DNA of 35,258 nt. Source: Megasphaera sp. Lineage in GTDB: Bacteria > Bacillota > Negativicutes > Veillonellales > Megasphaeraceae. Shown here in pieces: positions 24,624 through 32,872 of this stretch (position 1 is the first letter of the stretch; each line of letters starts with the position of its first letter). A program made the translations under genes and the position numbers. The DNA lies in assembly GCA_022649055.1 (NCBI GenBank), contig JALCNL010000018.1, positions 1-35,258 on the forward strand, written 5' to 3'. The notes below the pieces were generated by a model, which searched no databases, was not told where the DNA came from, and saw only the letters and a program-made list of their open reading frames with translations.

Positions 24624-25532
24624 CTATTTTGTCATTTCTTTTAATTCCTTGTACATTCGTTCAGAAAGGGGAATAGGAACCTCTAATTCATGGGCTGTCC
24701 TTACTAGATAGCCGCTGAAAGTTTCTAATTCGATAGGCAGGTGGGCTATGGTATCACGTGCCATGGAACTGGTAGCATCTAAGGTACGATGATGCGTCAT
24801 GCGGTCAAATACTGAATCCGCTAAATCATAGGGAATGGGAATGTTTTTTGCTTCAGCAACAAAGCAGGCCTCTTCAATCAGGGTATGAAATTCCTGCAGC
24901 CGTTCCGGTGGGGTTAACAGTCCCCGGGTTGTACATTGGTAACGTGCTGTAATTGTGTTATATGCGCAGTTGGTGATAAACTTTGTCCACATTTCAACAT
25001 CCATGTTTTTTGGGATAGAGCAATCAAGAATTCCTACGTGATTTAATAAGGATACAATATGCTGTGCGTGTTCTTTATTGGGAGCATCAACTAATACCCT
25101 GGCATAGTCGCCGGTTTGTGTAATGGAATAGTCCTCGTTATAGGCTGCGGTAATATATATCAGCGCGTTAACAACGATTCCTTCTTTTAAAAAGCGGCAG
25201 GTCGTTTCATAGTGGTCAATGCCGTTAAGGATAGGTACAATGATCGTGTGGGAATTGATGCAAGGCTGAATTGCCGTTAACGCCTCAAGCAGTGAAAAAT
25301 TTTTGACACAGACAAAAATTACATCCTGAATACCTATGTCGGCAGGATTTTCCAACACGGTGGGATGAAAGATTTTTTCTCCCATGCGTTCACTGTGAAG
25401 AACGAGACCTTTTTCTTGTAATGCTTGGCGTCGTTTTTTGCGGGCAATGATCGTCACTTCTTTATGATTTGCACACAGGACAGAGGCGATATATCCTCCG
25501 ACACCGCCAATGCCGGTTACCATCAATTTCAT
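24624..25532 (-). CDS. Ketopantoate reductase-like (PanE/ApbA family) oxidoreductase, copy 1
   Basis: This 302-residue paralog is promoter-proximal. It has GIGGVGGY at 7-14, VPILNGIDHYE in place of the usual NGxxN region, WTKFITNCAYNTITA with the catalytic Lys, and the C-terminal TSSMARDTIAHLPIELETF. The two proteins differ in the loop after the NADPH-binding domain, so they may prefer different 2-ketoacids. AAGGAAGG precedes the start; the copies are separated by 26 bases and form one operon. The divergent P-type ATPase gene lies beyond an AT-rich 237-bp gap. Confidence 0.88.
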   Translation of the reverse strand: MKLMVTGIGGVGGYIASVLCANHKEVTIIARKKRRQALQEKGLVLHSERMGEKIFHPTVLENPADIGIQDVIFVCVKNFSLLEALTAIQPCINSHTIIVPILNGIDHYETTCRFLKEGIVVNALIYITAAYNEDYSITQTGDYARVLVDAPNKEHAQHIVSLLNHVGILDCSIPKNMDVEMWTKFITNCAYNTITARYQCTTRGLLTPPERLQEFHTLIEEACFVAEAKNIPIPYDLADSVFDRMTHHRTLDATSSMARDTIAHLPIELETFSGYLVRTAHELEVPIPLSERMYKELKEMTK

Positions 25533-25690
25533 AAAAACCCTTCCTTCCAGTAATAATAAATACTATTTTATTATATATCAAAGCTAAGCGGAAACATAGA
25601 AAAGTTTTGTTAAAATTAAAAATATGTTACTTTTTTTAATTTGCTGAAAATTTTTCTTATTTATTATTTTCGTATGTAGCTGTAAAAAAA

Positions 25691-25732
25691 AACATATGAA
25701 CACTTGAACATATGTTAAAATAATGATATGAT
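25691..25732 (+). promoter_or_regulatory. ArsR/SmtB-type operator overlapping a promoter
   Basis: AACATATG (25691-25698) and CATATGTT (25709-25716) are inverted around a central AACACTTGAA, resembling the TGAACA-rich dyads of Zn/Cd-responsive ArsR-family sensors. The -35 box TTGAAC (25704-25709) lies inside the dyad, and TATGAT (25727-25732) follows after 17 bases. Binding would block the promoter of the metal ATPase. No sensor gene lies beside it. Confidence 0.7.
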
Positions 25733-25769
25733 AATGATACAGAAAATATAGCAGAGTGGAGGAAAAAAT

Positions 25770-27701
25770 ATGAATAAGGATAGTATTCCTGTTATGGAGG
25801 AAGTTTATGTCTCCGTGAAACATCATGAATCCGCACATTGTTCTTGTTGTAATCACGATCACGCAGAAAAAAAAAGGAATATTTGGATAGGCGGTTTGGG
25901 AATTGCCTTATTTTTACTCACGTTTATATCCGGAGTAATATCAGAACCATATGATATCATTTTATATAGTATAGCGTATTTACTATTGGGAAAAGATATT
26001 CTTCAGTCCGCGGTGTCTAATATGATCCACGGACGTCCGTTTGATGAAACGTTTCTTATGGCGGCCGCTACCTTGGGCGCTTTTGCAATTGGAGAATATC
26101 CGGAAGCTGTCGGAGTGATGCTTTTTAGCCGAATTGGAGAAGCTTTTGAGGAACGAGCTGTTGACAAAAGCCGCGGGCAGATTATGAAGGCTGTCGATTT
26201 GCGTCCGCAGTCAGTGCAGCGGATTACAAAAAAAAATGATTGGGAAACGATCCCCGCAGCGGAGGCCGATATAGGAGATATATTGCTGGTTCGTGTGGGG
26301 GATAGAATCCCGCTGGATGGTACCGTTATTGAAGGACGCAGTTTTATTGATACCTCAGCCGTAACGGGAGAACCGGTGCCTGTTTTGTGTGAGGAGGGAC
26401 ACCGCGTAATGTCCGGAGGTATTAATATTTCTGGAGTGCTGAAAATAGAGGTTATAAAAAGATTGTCAGAATCAATGGTTACTAAAATATTGGAATCGGT
26501 TGAAACGGCAGCTGCCAATAAGCCTAAATTAGATCGCTTTATTACCCGATTTTCCCGCGTATATACGCCGGTTGTTGTAGGGATTGCTGTTATGACGGCG
26601 TTTATACCATCGATGATAACGGGGGAATGGCATCAGTGGATTTATATAGCATTGACTTTTTTAGTTATTAGCTGTCCTTGTGCGTTGGTACTTAGCGTTC
26701 CGTTATCTTTTTTTGCAGGGATAGGAGCCGCTTCTAAACAAGGAATTTTATTTAAAAGCGGCAATGCTGTTGAACAAATGAAACGCATTAAAGCCGTTGT
26801 TATGGATAAAACGGGGACTGTAACAAAAGGTGTTTTTACCGTACAAGATATTATACCGGCAGGCTCGGCGGAATCGGATGAAATATTGCGCATGTGTGCC
26901 TCGGCGGAACAGCATTCCTTGCATCCGATTGCACGGAGTGTTGTCATGGCGGCAAAAAATAAAAATTTAGTTTTATATAAAACGGTGCAAAACCAAGAGA
27001 TAGCAGGAGAAGGTATAATTGCTGAAATCATGGGAAGTACCGTTTCGTGCGGTAATAAAAAATTAATGGATCGCTGTGATGTGATGGTTCCGGTTATACA
27101 AGATCCGGCATATGGATCAGAATTGTTTGTTGCGGTGGATCATATTTTCTGGGGACGTATTATCATTTCCGATACCATTAAACCTGACGCAGCAGCGGCA
27201 GTGCGGAAAATTCATGAATTGGGTGCAGTCACAGCCATGCTTACCGGGGATTCGCAGGATGCGGCAGCATATATTGCGCGGCAAACAGGCATGAATGAAA
27301 TGAAGGCAAAACTGTTGCCGCAGGATAAAGTGGAACATATGGCAGCTTTGCGTAAAAAATATGGTCCCGTTATGTTTGTCGGTGATGGCATTAACGATGC
27401 TCCGGTTTTAGCTGGAGCTGATGTAGGTGCAGCTATGGGCAGTGGGGCAGATGCTGCCGTGGAAGCTGCGGATGTGGTCTTTCTTAACTCTCAAATGAGT
27501 GCGGTTCCCCAAGCTATGCATATTGCACGTGAAACGGTAGATATTGCAACGCAAAATATAGTTTTTGCACTTGGCATCAAAGCTATTATTATGGTGTTGG
27601 GACTTTTTGGGTATGCTTCTATGTGGGCTGCTGTTTTTGCCGATTCCGGAGTAGCCGCTTTATGTGTACTTAATGCAGCTCGTATGTTATATAAAAAATA
27701 A
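25770..27701 (+). CDS. P1B-type heavy-metal ATPase, Zn2+/Cd2+/Pb2+ group
   Basis: This exporter couples ATP hydrolysis to metal efflux. The 643-residue protein has TGEP (about 197), the transmembrane metal motif CPC at 302-304, phosphorylated Asp346 in DKTGT, the nucleotide-binding HP dipeptide in HSLHPIA, and GDGINDAP at 538-545. CPC without Cu-type C-terminal motifs favours the CadA/ZntA group. There is no ferredoxin-like HMA domain; instead residues 18-32 are His/Cys-rich (HHESAHCSCCNHDHA), a probable metal-binding tail. GGAGG precedes the start. The operator at 25691-25716 suggests metal-responsive derepression. Confidence 0.93.
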   Translation: MNKDSIPVMEEVYVSVKHHESAHCSCCNHDHAEKKRNIWIGGLGIALFLLTFISGVISEPYDIILYSIAYLLLGKDILQSAVSNMIHGRPFDETFLMAAATLGAFAIGEYPEAVGVMLFSRIGEAFEERAVDKSRGQIMKAVDLRPQSVQRITKKNDWETIPAAEADIGDILLVRVGDRIPLDGTVIEGRSFIDTSAVTGEPVPVLCEEGHRVMSGGINISGVLKIEVIKRLSESMVTKILESVETAAANKPKLDRFITRFSRVYTPVVVGIAVMTAFIPSMITGEWHQWIYIALTFLVISCPCALVLSVPLSFFAGIGAASKQGILFKSGNAVEQMKRIKAVVMDKTGTVTKGVFTVQDIIPAGSAESDEILRMCASAEQHSLHPIARSVVMAAKNKNLVLYKTVQNQEIAGEGIIAEIMGSTVSCGNKKLMDRCDVMVPVIQDPAYGSELFVAVDHIFWGRIIISDTIKPDAAAAVRKIHELGAVTAMLTGDSQDAAAYIARQTGMNEMKAKLLPQDKVEHMAALRKKYGPVMFVGDGINDAPVLAGADVGAAMGSGADAAVEAADVVFLNSQMSAVPQAMHIARETVDIATQNIVFALGIKAIIMVLGLFGYASMWAAVFADSGVAALCVLNAARMLYKK

Positions 27702-27750
27702 CAGTTCTAATAAATTTCATGTGAAATAGTATGTTTTATATATCTTTCAT

Positions 27751-27779
27751 TTGCGTAAGTATACTGCCTCGTCTATAAT
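27751..27779 (+). promoter_or_regulatory. Promoter of the cupin-amidase-permease-M20 operon
   Basis: TTGCGT (27751-27756) and TATAAT (27774-27779) are 17 bases apart, 35 bases before the cupin start. Confidence 0.7.
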
Positions 27780-27813
27780 AGAATAATCAATAAAAAATGG
27801 AGGCGGTATGCAT

Positions 27814-28257
27814 ATGATTCGTCATTTTCATGAAGCTGATTATTCTTGGGATGATGTAGATCGTTTGATATATAAGAATGATGGCAGCCCTTTTAAAGAT
27901 GTGACGCGCCAGGTTTTATTCAATGGAATGGGAAATATTCCTTGTCAGCTGCGTTATTTTGAAGTTAAGGCAGGCGGATATTCTACACTGGAGCATCATG
28001 AACATGTTCATTTGGTGGTTGTTTTCCGAGGACAAGGCCAGGTTCTGCTCGGTAAGCACATACACGATGTGAAGTGCGGAGATGTAATTTCTATTGCACC
28101 GCAGGAACTACATCAGTTTCGTGCTAATAAGGGAGAATCGCTGGGATTTCTCTGTCTGGTCAATGTGGATCGTGATAAAGTTAAGTTACCGACAGCAGAA
28201 GAATTGAAAGGCATGAAACAACATCAGGAAATCAAAGAATTTTTTGAAAGCTGCTGA
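27814..28257 (+). CDS. Cupin-domain protein
   Basis: This 147-residue single cupin has the metal-binding motifs STLEHHEHVHLVVVFRGQG (His ligands in HHEHVH, about residues 56-61) and GDVISIAPQELHQFRA (second His in LHQF). GGAGG at 27799-27803 is ten bases from ATG 27814 and only four from ATG 27808, so the former is preferred. It heads a four-gene operon with gaps of 19, 15 and 12 bases. Cupins in such settings are either small-molecule isomerases/oxygenases or binding proteins; its place suggests action on the same compound that the amidases cleave. Confidence 0.85.
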   Translation: MIRHFHEADYSWDDVDRLIYKNDGSPFKDVTRQVLFNGMGNIPCQLRYFEVKAGGYSTLEHHEHVHLVVVFRGQGQVLLGKHIHDVKCGDVISIAPQELHQFRANKGESLGFLCLVNVDRDKVKLPTAEELKGMKQHQEIKEFFESC

Positions 28258-28276
28258 CTTGCCGGGAGGGATATAT

Positions 28277-29062
28277 ATGAGAATATCAGCCATACAATTT
28301 GCTGTTAAATTAGGAGATATAGAGTTTAATTATGCTGCCGCCGAACGATTGATACGCAAGGCGGCCCAACAGGGAACGGATAGTGTTGTATTGCCGGAAT
28401 TGTGGAACACATCTTTTTACCCCCCCAATGTAGAAGCACTGGCTGATACAGACGGGGAGCGGACGAAACCGTTCCTGGAAAATCTGGCGAAAACATACGG
28501 CATAAATATTGTTGGCGGCTCTGTTGCTAACAAGCGTAAGGGGCAGTTGTACAATACTACCTTTATTGTGGATCGGAAGGGGACTATAGTGTCATCTTAT
28601 GACAAGGTACATTTGTTTACCCCGGGAAAAGAAGAAAAAGTTTTTACTGCAGGAAATACTATGAATATTTTTTCCTTAGACGAAGTGCAGATGGCATCGG
28701 TTATTTGTTATGATATTCGGTTTTGTGAATGGATAAGAAAGGCAGCACTTTCGGGAATTCAGCTTCTTTTTGTGCCGGCAGCTTGGCCGTATCCGCGATT
28801 AAATCATTGGCAAATTCTGAATCAGGCGCGTGCGATTGAGAACCAAGTATTTATTGCTGCTGTTAATAGCTGCGGTACTTCTGGAACGCTGAAGTTCTGC
28901 GGACATACGATGCTGATTGATCCTTGGGGCGAAATAATCGCGCAAGGAGAAGATGAGGAACGAATCGTTGCCGCAGATCTAGATTTTTCAGTAATCAAAA
29001 GTATTCGGGATAAAATAAATGTGTTTTATGATCGACGGCCGGAGCTCTACAATATAGAATAA
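28277..29062 (+). CDS. Carbon-nitrogen hydrolase (nitrilase superfamily, Nit2/omega-amidase type)
   Basis: The enzyme hydrolyses an amide to acid and ammonia by a Cys nucleophile. The 261-residue protein has the complete triad: Glu41 in LPELWN, Lys110 in YDKVHLF and Cys144 in VICYDIRF. Omega-amidases such as Nit2 and YafV have this size and cleave 2-oxoglutaramate or 2-oxosuccinamate, but the exact substrate cannot be read from sequence. The usual Pro after DIRF is Cys (RFCEW). Start ATG 28277 follows GGGAGGG. It lies between a cupin and an AEC permease in one operon. Confidence 0.9.
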   Translation: MRISAIQFAVKLGDIEFNYAAAERLIRKAAQQGTDSVVLPELWNTSFYPPNVEALADTDGERTKPFLENLAKTYGINIVGGSVANKRKGQLYNTTFIVDRKGTIVSSYDKVHLFTPGKEEKVFTAGNTMNIFSLDEVQMASVICYDIRFCEWIRKAALSGIQLLFVPAAWPYPRLNHWQILNQARAIENQVFIAAVNSCGTSGTLKFCGHTMLIDPWGEIIAQGEDEERIVAADLDFSVIKSIRDKINVFYDRRPELYNIE

Positions 29063-29077
29063 AAGAAGGTTGATGAG

Positions 29078-30025
29078 ATGGAAGGAGCTATTCACGGCTT
29101 ACAAGGGATATTCGAAGTATTATTTATTATTGGAATCGGTTTTGTCCTAGCTAAAAAAAACTGGTTTGATACAGCCAGCAGTGCACTGCTTACACGTTTC
29201 ATTATGAAAATTTCTCTTCCTTTATATTTGTTTTGCAATATTCAGAAAGATTTTACCCGAGAATCTTTGCTGGCTATGGCGCCGGATTTAGTGCTCCCTT
29301 TTGCATCTATTATAGCAGCCTATATTGTAGGCCGCATAGTTGTAAAAATTCTGCATATTCATAAAGACCGCCAAGGATTGTTTATCGTGTTCTTCTTTAT
29401 TGCCAATACGATTTTTATCGGGCTGCCTGTTAATCTGGCTTTATTTGGCCCGCAGAGCATTCCTTCCGTTATGCTATATTACATGGCCAATACCGTTATG
29501 TTTTGGACGCTTGGCGTATATCACATCGTTAATGATACCATGGCCGGCAAATCGGGTATGTCAATGCTTTCCCTGCCGGCCTTAAAAAAAGTTTTTTCAC
29601 CGCCGTTATTAGGATTTCTGGTTGGTCTTGCGATGACTTTATTCGATTTACGGTTGCCGGATTTTGTGATAGCTTCTTTTCAATATGTGGGGAATGTAGC
29701 AACTCCTATGGCGCTGATTGTTATTGGGATAGAAATGAGTACGATTCCGTTGACCCAAATTACATGGGACAGAGATGTTATCGGTGCACTCATTGGTCGG
29801 TTTGTTGTTTGTCCCGTCTGCGTACTTATCTTGCTGCCGTTTATTCCTGTAACGGATATGTTGGCAAAGGTATTTACCATGCAAGCCAGTATGCCAGCTA
29901 TGACTAATATGACTATTGTTGCTAAGTCTGTGGGTGCGGATGTGGAATATTCCACGGCGGTGAGCTTTATTTCTATTATATTGGGGATGCTTGTTATTCC
30001 TATATATATGTTTATTATCGGTTAA
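29078..30025 (+). CDS. AEC-family permease (auxin efflux carrier type)
   Basis: This 315-residue integral membrane protein has about ten hydrophobic segments and the two-repeat layout of the AEC family, with polar breaks at FIGLPVNLALFG and TPMALIVIGIEMS. AEC members carry organic anions such as malate, malonate or auxin-like carboxylates. Between an amidase and an M20 hydrolase it probably moves their substrate or carboxylate product. GAAGG precedes the ATG (GAAGGTTGATGAG). Confidence 0.88.
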   Translation: MEGAIHGLQGIFEVLFIIGIGFVLAKKNWFDTASSALLTRFIMKISLPLYLFCNIQKDFTRESLLAMAPDLVLPFASIIAAYIVGRIVVKILHIHKDRQGLFIVFFFIANTIFIGLPVNLALFGPQSIPSVMLYYMANTVMFWTLGVYHIVNDTMAGKSGMSMLSLPALKKVFSPPLLGFLVGLAMTLFDLRLPDFVIASFQYVGNVATPMALIVIGIEMSTIPLTQITWDRDVIGALIGRFVVCPVCVLILLPFIPVTDMLAKVFTMQASMPAMTNMTIVAKSVGADVEYSTAVSFISIILGMLVIPIYMFIIG

Positions 30026-30037
30026 CAGGAGGAAGAT

Positions 30038-31204
30038 ATGTCTTTAGAAAGTACGATGGAAGAAAATTTAAAAAAACACAGCAATGCTGCGTACCGTATT
30101 AATTCAAAAATTGCTAATGATCCGGAATTATCCGGCGAAGAATATCATGCCTGTGCGACGTATGTAAAAGAATGCTGCGATTTGGGAATGAAGGTAGAAG
30201 AACATTTTAATGGACAAGCAACCGCATTTAAAGCAAGTATTAAACGCAGTATTCATCCGGTTATGAAAATTGCTCTTTTAGCCGAGTATGATGCATTGCC
30301 TGATATTGGACATGGGTGCGGACACTCTGCCAATGGAGCTATGAGTTTTTTGGCAGCAGCAGCATTTCATGACATGGAAGATATTCCAGTCGATATTGAC
30401 CTTATCGGTACACCTGATGAAGAATTACGGGGTGGCAAGGTGGCCATGTGCAAACAAAATATATTTAAAGAATATGATTTGGCTATGATGGTTCATGTTT
30501 CCCCTAATGAGACAACCCCTAATTCCCGTTTCTTGGCATTGAGCGATTATCGTATCAAATTTCATGGACAGACGGCGCATGCTGCGGCGCAGCCTTGGCA
30601 AGGACGTAATGCTTTGAATGGAGCAATGCTGGCTTTGCATGCAGTGGATATGCTGCGTCAGCATGTACGTCCGGAAACTCGGATTGGCTCATATATCGTT
30701 CATGGGGGGACGGCATCTAATATTGTTCCAGATTATTCTGAAGTGGAATGTTGTATTCGTCATACGCAGCGAAAATATCTTGATACTGTTATTGCTAAGG
30801 TTATGAATTGTTTTAAAGGAGCGGCTATTGCCACAGAAACGACCTATGAAGTGGCAGAATGGGGATATGCATTTGATGATATGCTTTGGAATGAAACGGC
30901 AACGGAGGTAGTCCGGCAGGTTTTACGGGATATGCATATACCTTTTCAAGAAGAACGAGATGGCGGAAGTTCTGATATTGGCAATGTAAGTCATCAGTGT
31001 CCGGCTGTTCATATAGAGCTTGCTATGGGTAATACTTTCTATCCGGGACATTCTCGGGAAATTGCCGATATGGTAAAAAATAAGAATATAGAATCTACTA
31101 TTTTACAAGGTGCCCATATCATGGTAAAAACAATATTGAGGATGGCATCGGATGAAGTCGTAAGAAATAGTATGAAAAAAGAATTTTCAGAAGCCGGCCA
31201 ATAA
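30038..31204 (+). CDS. M20D-type amidohydrolase
   Basis: M20D enzymes cleave N-acyl or amide bonds of modified amino acids with a di-metal centre. The 388-residue protein has GHGCGHSANG at 91-100 (ligands Cys94 and His96), catalytic/ligand Glu128-Glu129 in GTPDEELRGGK, His153 in MVHVSP, and the C-terminal YPGHS His. It most resembles the aminobenzoyl-glutamate/indole-acyl amino-acid hydrolase group. AGGAGG precedes the start. It is the last gene of the operon and is followed by a strong terminator. Confidence 0.9.
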   Translation: MSLESTMEENLKKHSNAAYRINSKIANDPELSGEEYHACATYVKECCDLGMKVEEHFNGQATAFKASIKRSIHPVMKIALLAEYDALPDIGHGCGHSANGAMSFLAAAAFHDMEDIPVDIDLIGTPDEELRGGKVAMCKQNIFKEYDLAMMVHVSPNETTPNSRFLALSDYRIKFHGQTAHAAAQPWQGRNALNGAMLALHAVDMLRQHVRPETRIGSYIVHGGTASNIVPDYSEVECCIRHTQRKYLDTVIAKVMNCFKGAAIATETTYEVAEWGYAFDDMLWNETATEVVRQVLRDMHIPFQEERDGGSSDIGNVSHQCPAVHIELAMGNTFYPGHSREIADMVKNKNIESTILQGAHIMVKTILRMASDEVVRNSMKKEFSEAGQ

Positions 31205-31209
31205 ACTAT

Positions 31210-31261
31210 AAAACGGTTCTGCGTAGTCAGTATACAAACGACTAAACAGAACCGTTTTTTT
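31210..31261. terminator. Strong terminator between convergent genes
   Basis: AAAACGGTTCTG (31210-31221) pairs with 31247-31258, with an inner TAGTC/GACTA stem, and is followed by Ts. It overlaps the last codon region of the convergent Spx/ArsC-like gene and probably serves both directions. Confidence 0.9.
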
Positions 31262-31613
31262 ATTGCTGCAATTTTTCCGCCCATTCCGATTCTTTAAAAC
31301 CTACAAGTACCGTTGTATCATCGATAAGAAGCGGACGCTTGACCAGCATCCCATTTGTTGCCAGCAACGCATACTGCTCGCTTTCACTCATGGAGGAGAT
31401 TTTTTCCTTTAACTGCAGCTTCCGGTAAGGGATACCACTGGTGTTGAAAAAACGTTTTAAAGGAAGACCGCTGCTCTTGTGCCATTTTTGCAATTCTTCT
31501 GCTGTAGGATTATTGATTTTGATATCACGAAAATCAAACCTGATGTTTCTTTCTTCCAGCCATTTTTTTGCTTTTTGGCAGGTTGTACATTTAGGATAAC
31601 AAATAAATATCAT
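31260..31613 (-). CDS. ArsC/Spx-family thioredoxin-fold protein
   Basis: The 117-residue protein has the Cys9-x-x-Cys12 motif (PKCTTCQKA) at the N-terminus and the family's C-terminal VKRPLLID segment. Spx and MgsR use this fold to bind RNA polymerase; YffB and arsenate reductases use it for redox chemistry. The CxxC pair is typical of Spx/MgsR and also of some uncharacterised ArsC relatives, so the role is open. It is probably not linked to the arsR-type operon 17 kb away. The next gene upstream on the same strand ends 26 bases away. Confidence 0.88.
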   Translation of the reverse strand: MIFICYPKCTTCQKAKKWLEERNIRFDFRDIKINNPTAEELQKWHKSSGLPLKRFFNTSGIPYRKLQLKEKISSMSESEQYALLATNGMLVKRPLLIDDTTVLVGFKESEWAEKLQQ

Positions 31614-31638
31614 AGTAATGCAGCCTCCTTAGAAAAAA

Positions 31639-32127
31639 TTAAATATTGTATATAGTTTTTAATAACAGCATTCCGTTTTTTGTTTTGAATAATCGGGCTG
31701 CTGCTGTTTTGATAGCAGAGGAAGTTAGATTATCTTCGTATGCATTTACGAGAAAATCAGCTTCTATAAGAATCTGATAATCAACACCATCCACTTGGTT
31801 ATATGTGTGGTGATGCCCGATGAGAAAACATACTCGGGCTATGAATTGCGGCGAACAGGAGAATTCATCCAGTATTTGATGAGCGATAGCAGGACCTTCT
31901 ATTTCCTGATAATTTCCAGCAGAACTGCCATATTTTTCTTCTGCAGCATGGATGCCGATATCATGCAGGATAGCAGCCGCATCAAGTACTTCTTGCTGTG
32001 CGGCAGATATCTTTTCCAAGGTTCCTATGAGCGCGGCGAACTGATATACCTTGAGAAAGTGTTGAATACGCCGTGCATCACCGCTGTCAAATTCAATTGC
32101 TTTTTGTATTAGTTGAGAGATATGCAT
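31639..32127 (-). CDS. HD-domain phosphohydrolase
   Basis: The 162-residue protein is a single HD domain. Metal ligands include the His in RRIQHFLKV (about 23), His55-Asp56 in ILHDIGIH, and GHHHTYN (about 108-114), with an Asp in IEADFLVNA. Family members hydrolyse phosphate esters of nucleotides; no second domain hints at the substrate. It is upstream of the Spx/ArsC-like gene on the minus strand, and the two are likely co-transcribed. AAGGAG precedes the start. It is a typical YedJ-like small HD protein. Confidence 0.88.
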   Translation of the reverse strand: MHISQLIQKAIEFDSGDARRIQHFLKVYQFAALIGTLEKISAAQQEVLDAAAILHDIGIHAAEEKYGSSAGNYQEIEGPAIAHQILDEFSCSPQFIARVCFLIGHHHTYNQVDGVDYQILIEADFLVNAYEDNLTSSAIKTAAARLFKTKNGMLLLKTIYNI

Positions 32128-32243
32128 TAATCAAGCTCCTTTATGGGATGTTTTTTATATTATATAACTGTTGCAGTCTTATGACTAGTAAAAAACAAGA
32201 TAAATGGCTCTCGTCATGGAGACTATTGGAATCGTTTATGCGG

Positions 32244-32712
32244 TTATAGCAAATCCCCATATTTCTTTACATAAAGCTTTTTTCTAAAAGTAACCAGAAT
32301 CATATATCCTGCAATAATAATACTTAGCAAAATAAAGTAAAAAAACAGCAGCGCATGAAATCCGATAGCATTGCCCCGTGGTGAAAGGTATTAGCGTCAA
32401 TATGGCAATTCCCATAAAAGTGAGCAGAGTTACTTGCCAAGAAGCATGACTTTGGAAAAAAGGTATTTTTGGTGTTCGCAGTATATAAATCACTAACGGT
32501 TGGCTCCACATGGATTCAATAAACCAACCGGCTTGAAAAAGAAAAATAAAAAGCAGATGCTGGTTTTCACTAGACGAGTAATAAGGATCCGCCGCATACA
32601 GCCGGTAAATGATAAAATACATAAGGCTAAAGGTTGCAATATCCAAGATGGAGCTGACAAGATCTAAGTCTATTATAAAATGACGAATGGAAAGAGTATC
32701 TATCAGTAGTTT
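32244..32712 (-). pseudogene. Mg2+-transporting P-type ATPase (MgtA-like), C-terminal stub
   Basis: The recognisable part starts near 32712 with DTLSIRHFIIDLDLVSSILD, then the FQAGWFIESMWSQPLVIYILRTPKIPFFQSHA stretch, which in MgtA is the conserved end of the membrane domain. A frameshift near 32385 separates this from the true ending, which continues in the next frame as GNAIGFHALLFFYF and finishes with KKYGDLL at a TAA (32244-32246). The catalytic and N-terminal parts are missing; upstream pieces between 32712 and 32770 are only faintly similar. It is a non-functional remnant of a Mg2+ uptake pump. Confidence 0.8.
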
Positions 32713-32872
32713 TCTGACAATACATGTTTTTTTCGAGGGTGCGTCGTATTACTGTTTTAAAATCAAGCATTTGAAGGAAGTTTATATATTTGTTCGCAAT
32801 TTAGAGGAGAATCGTGATATGATAATAATAACAATGTACGGCCGAATAAAATGAAGATGGGGTTGAGTTATT

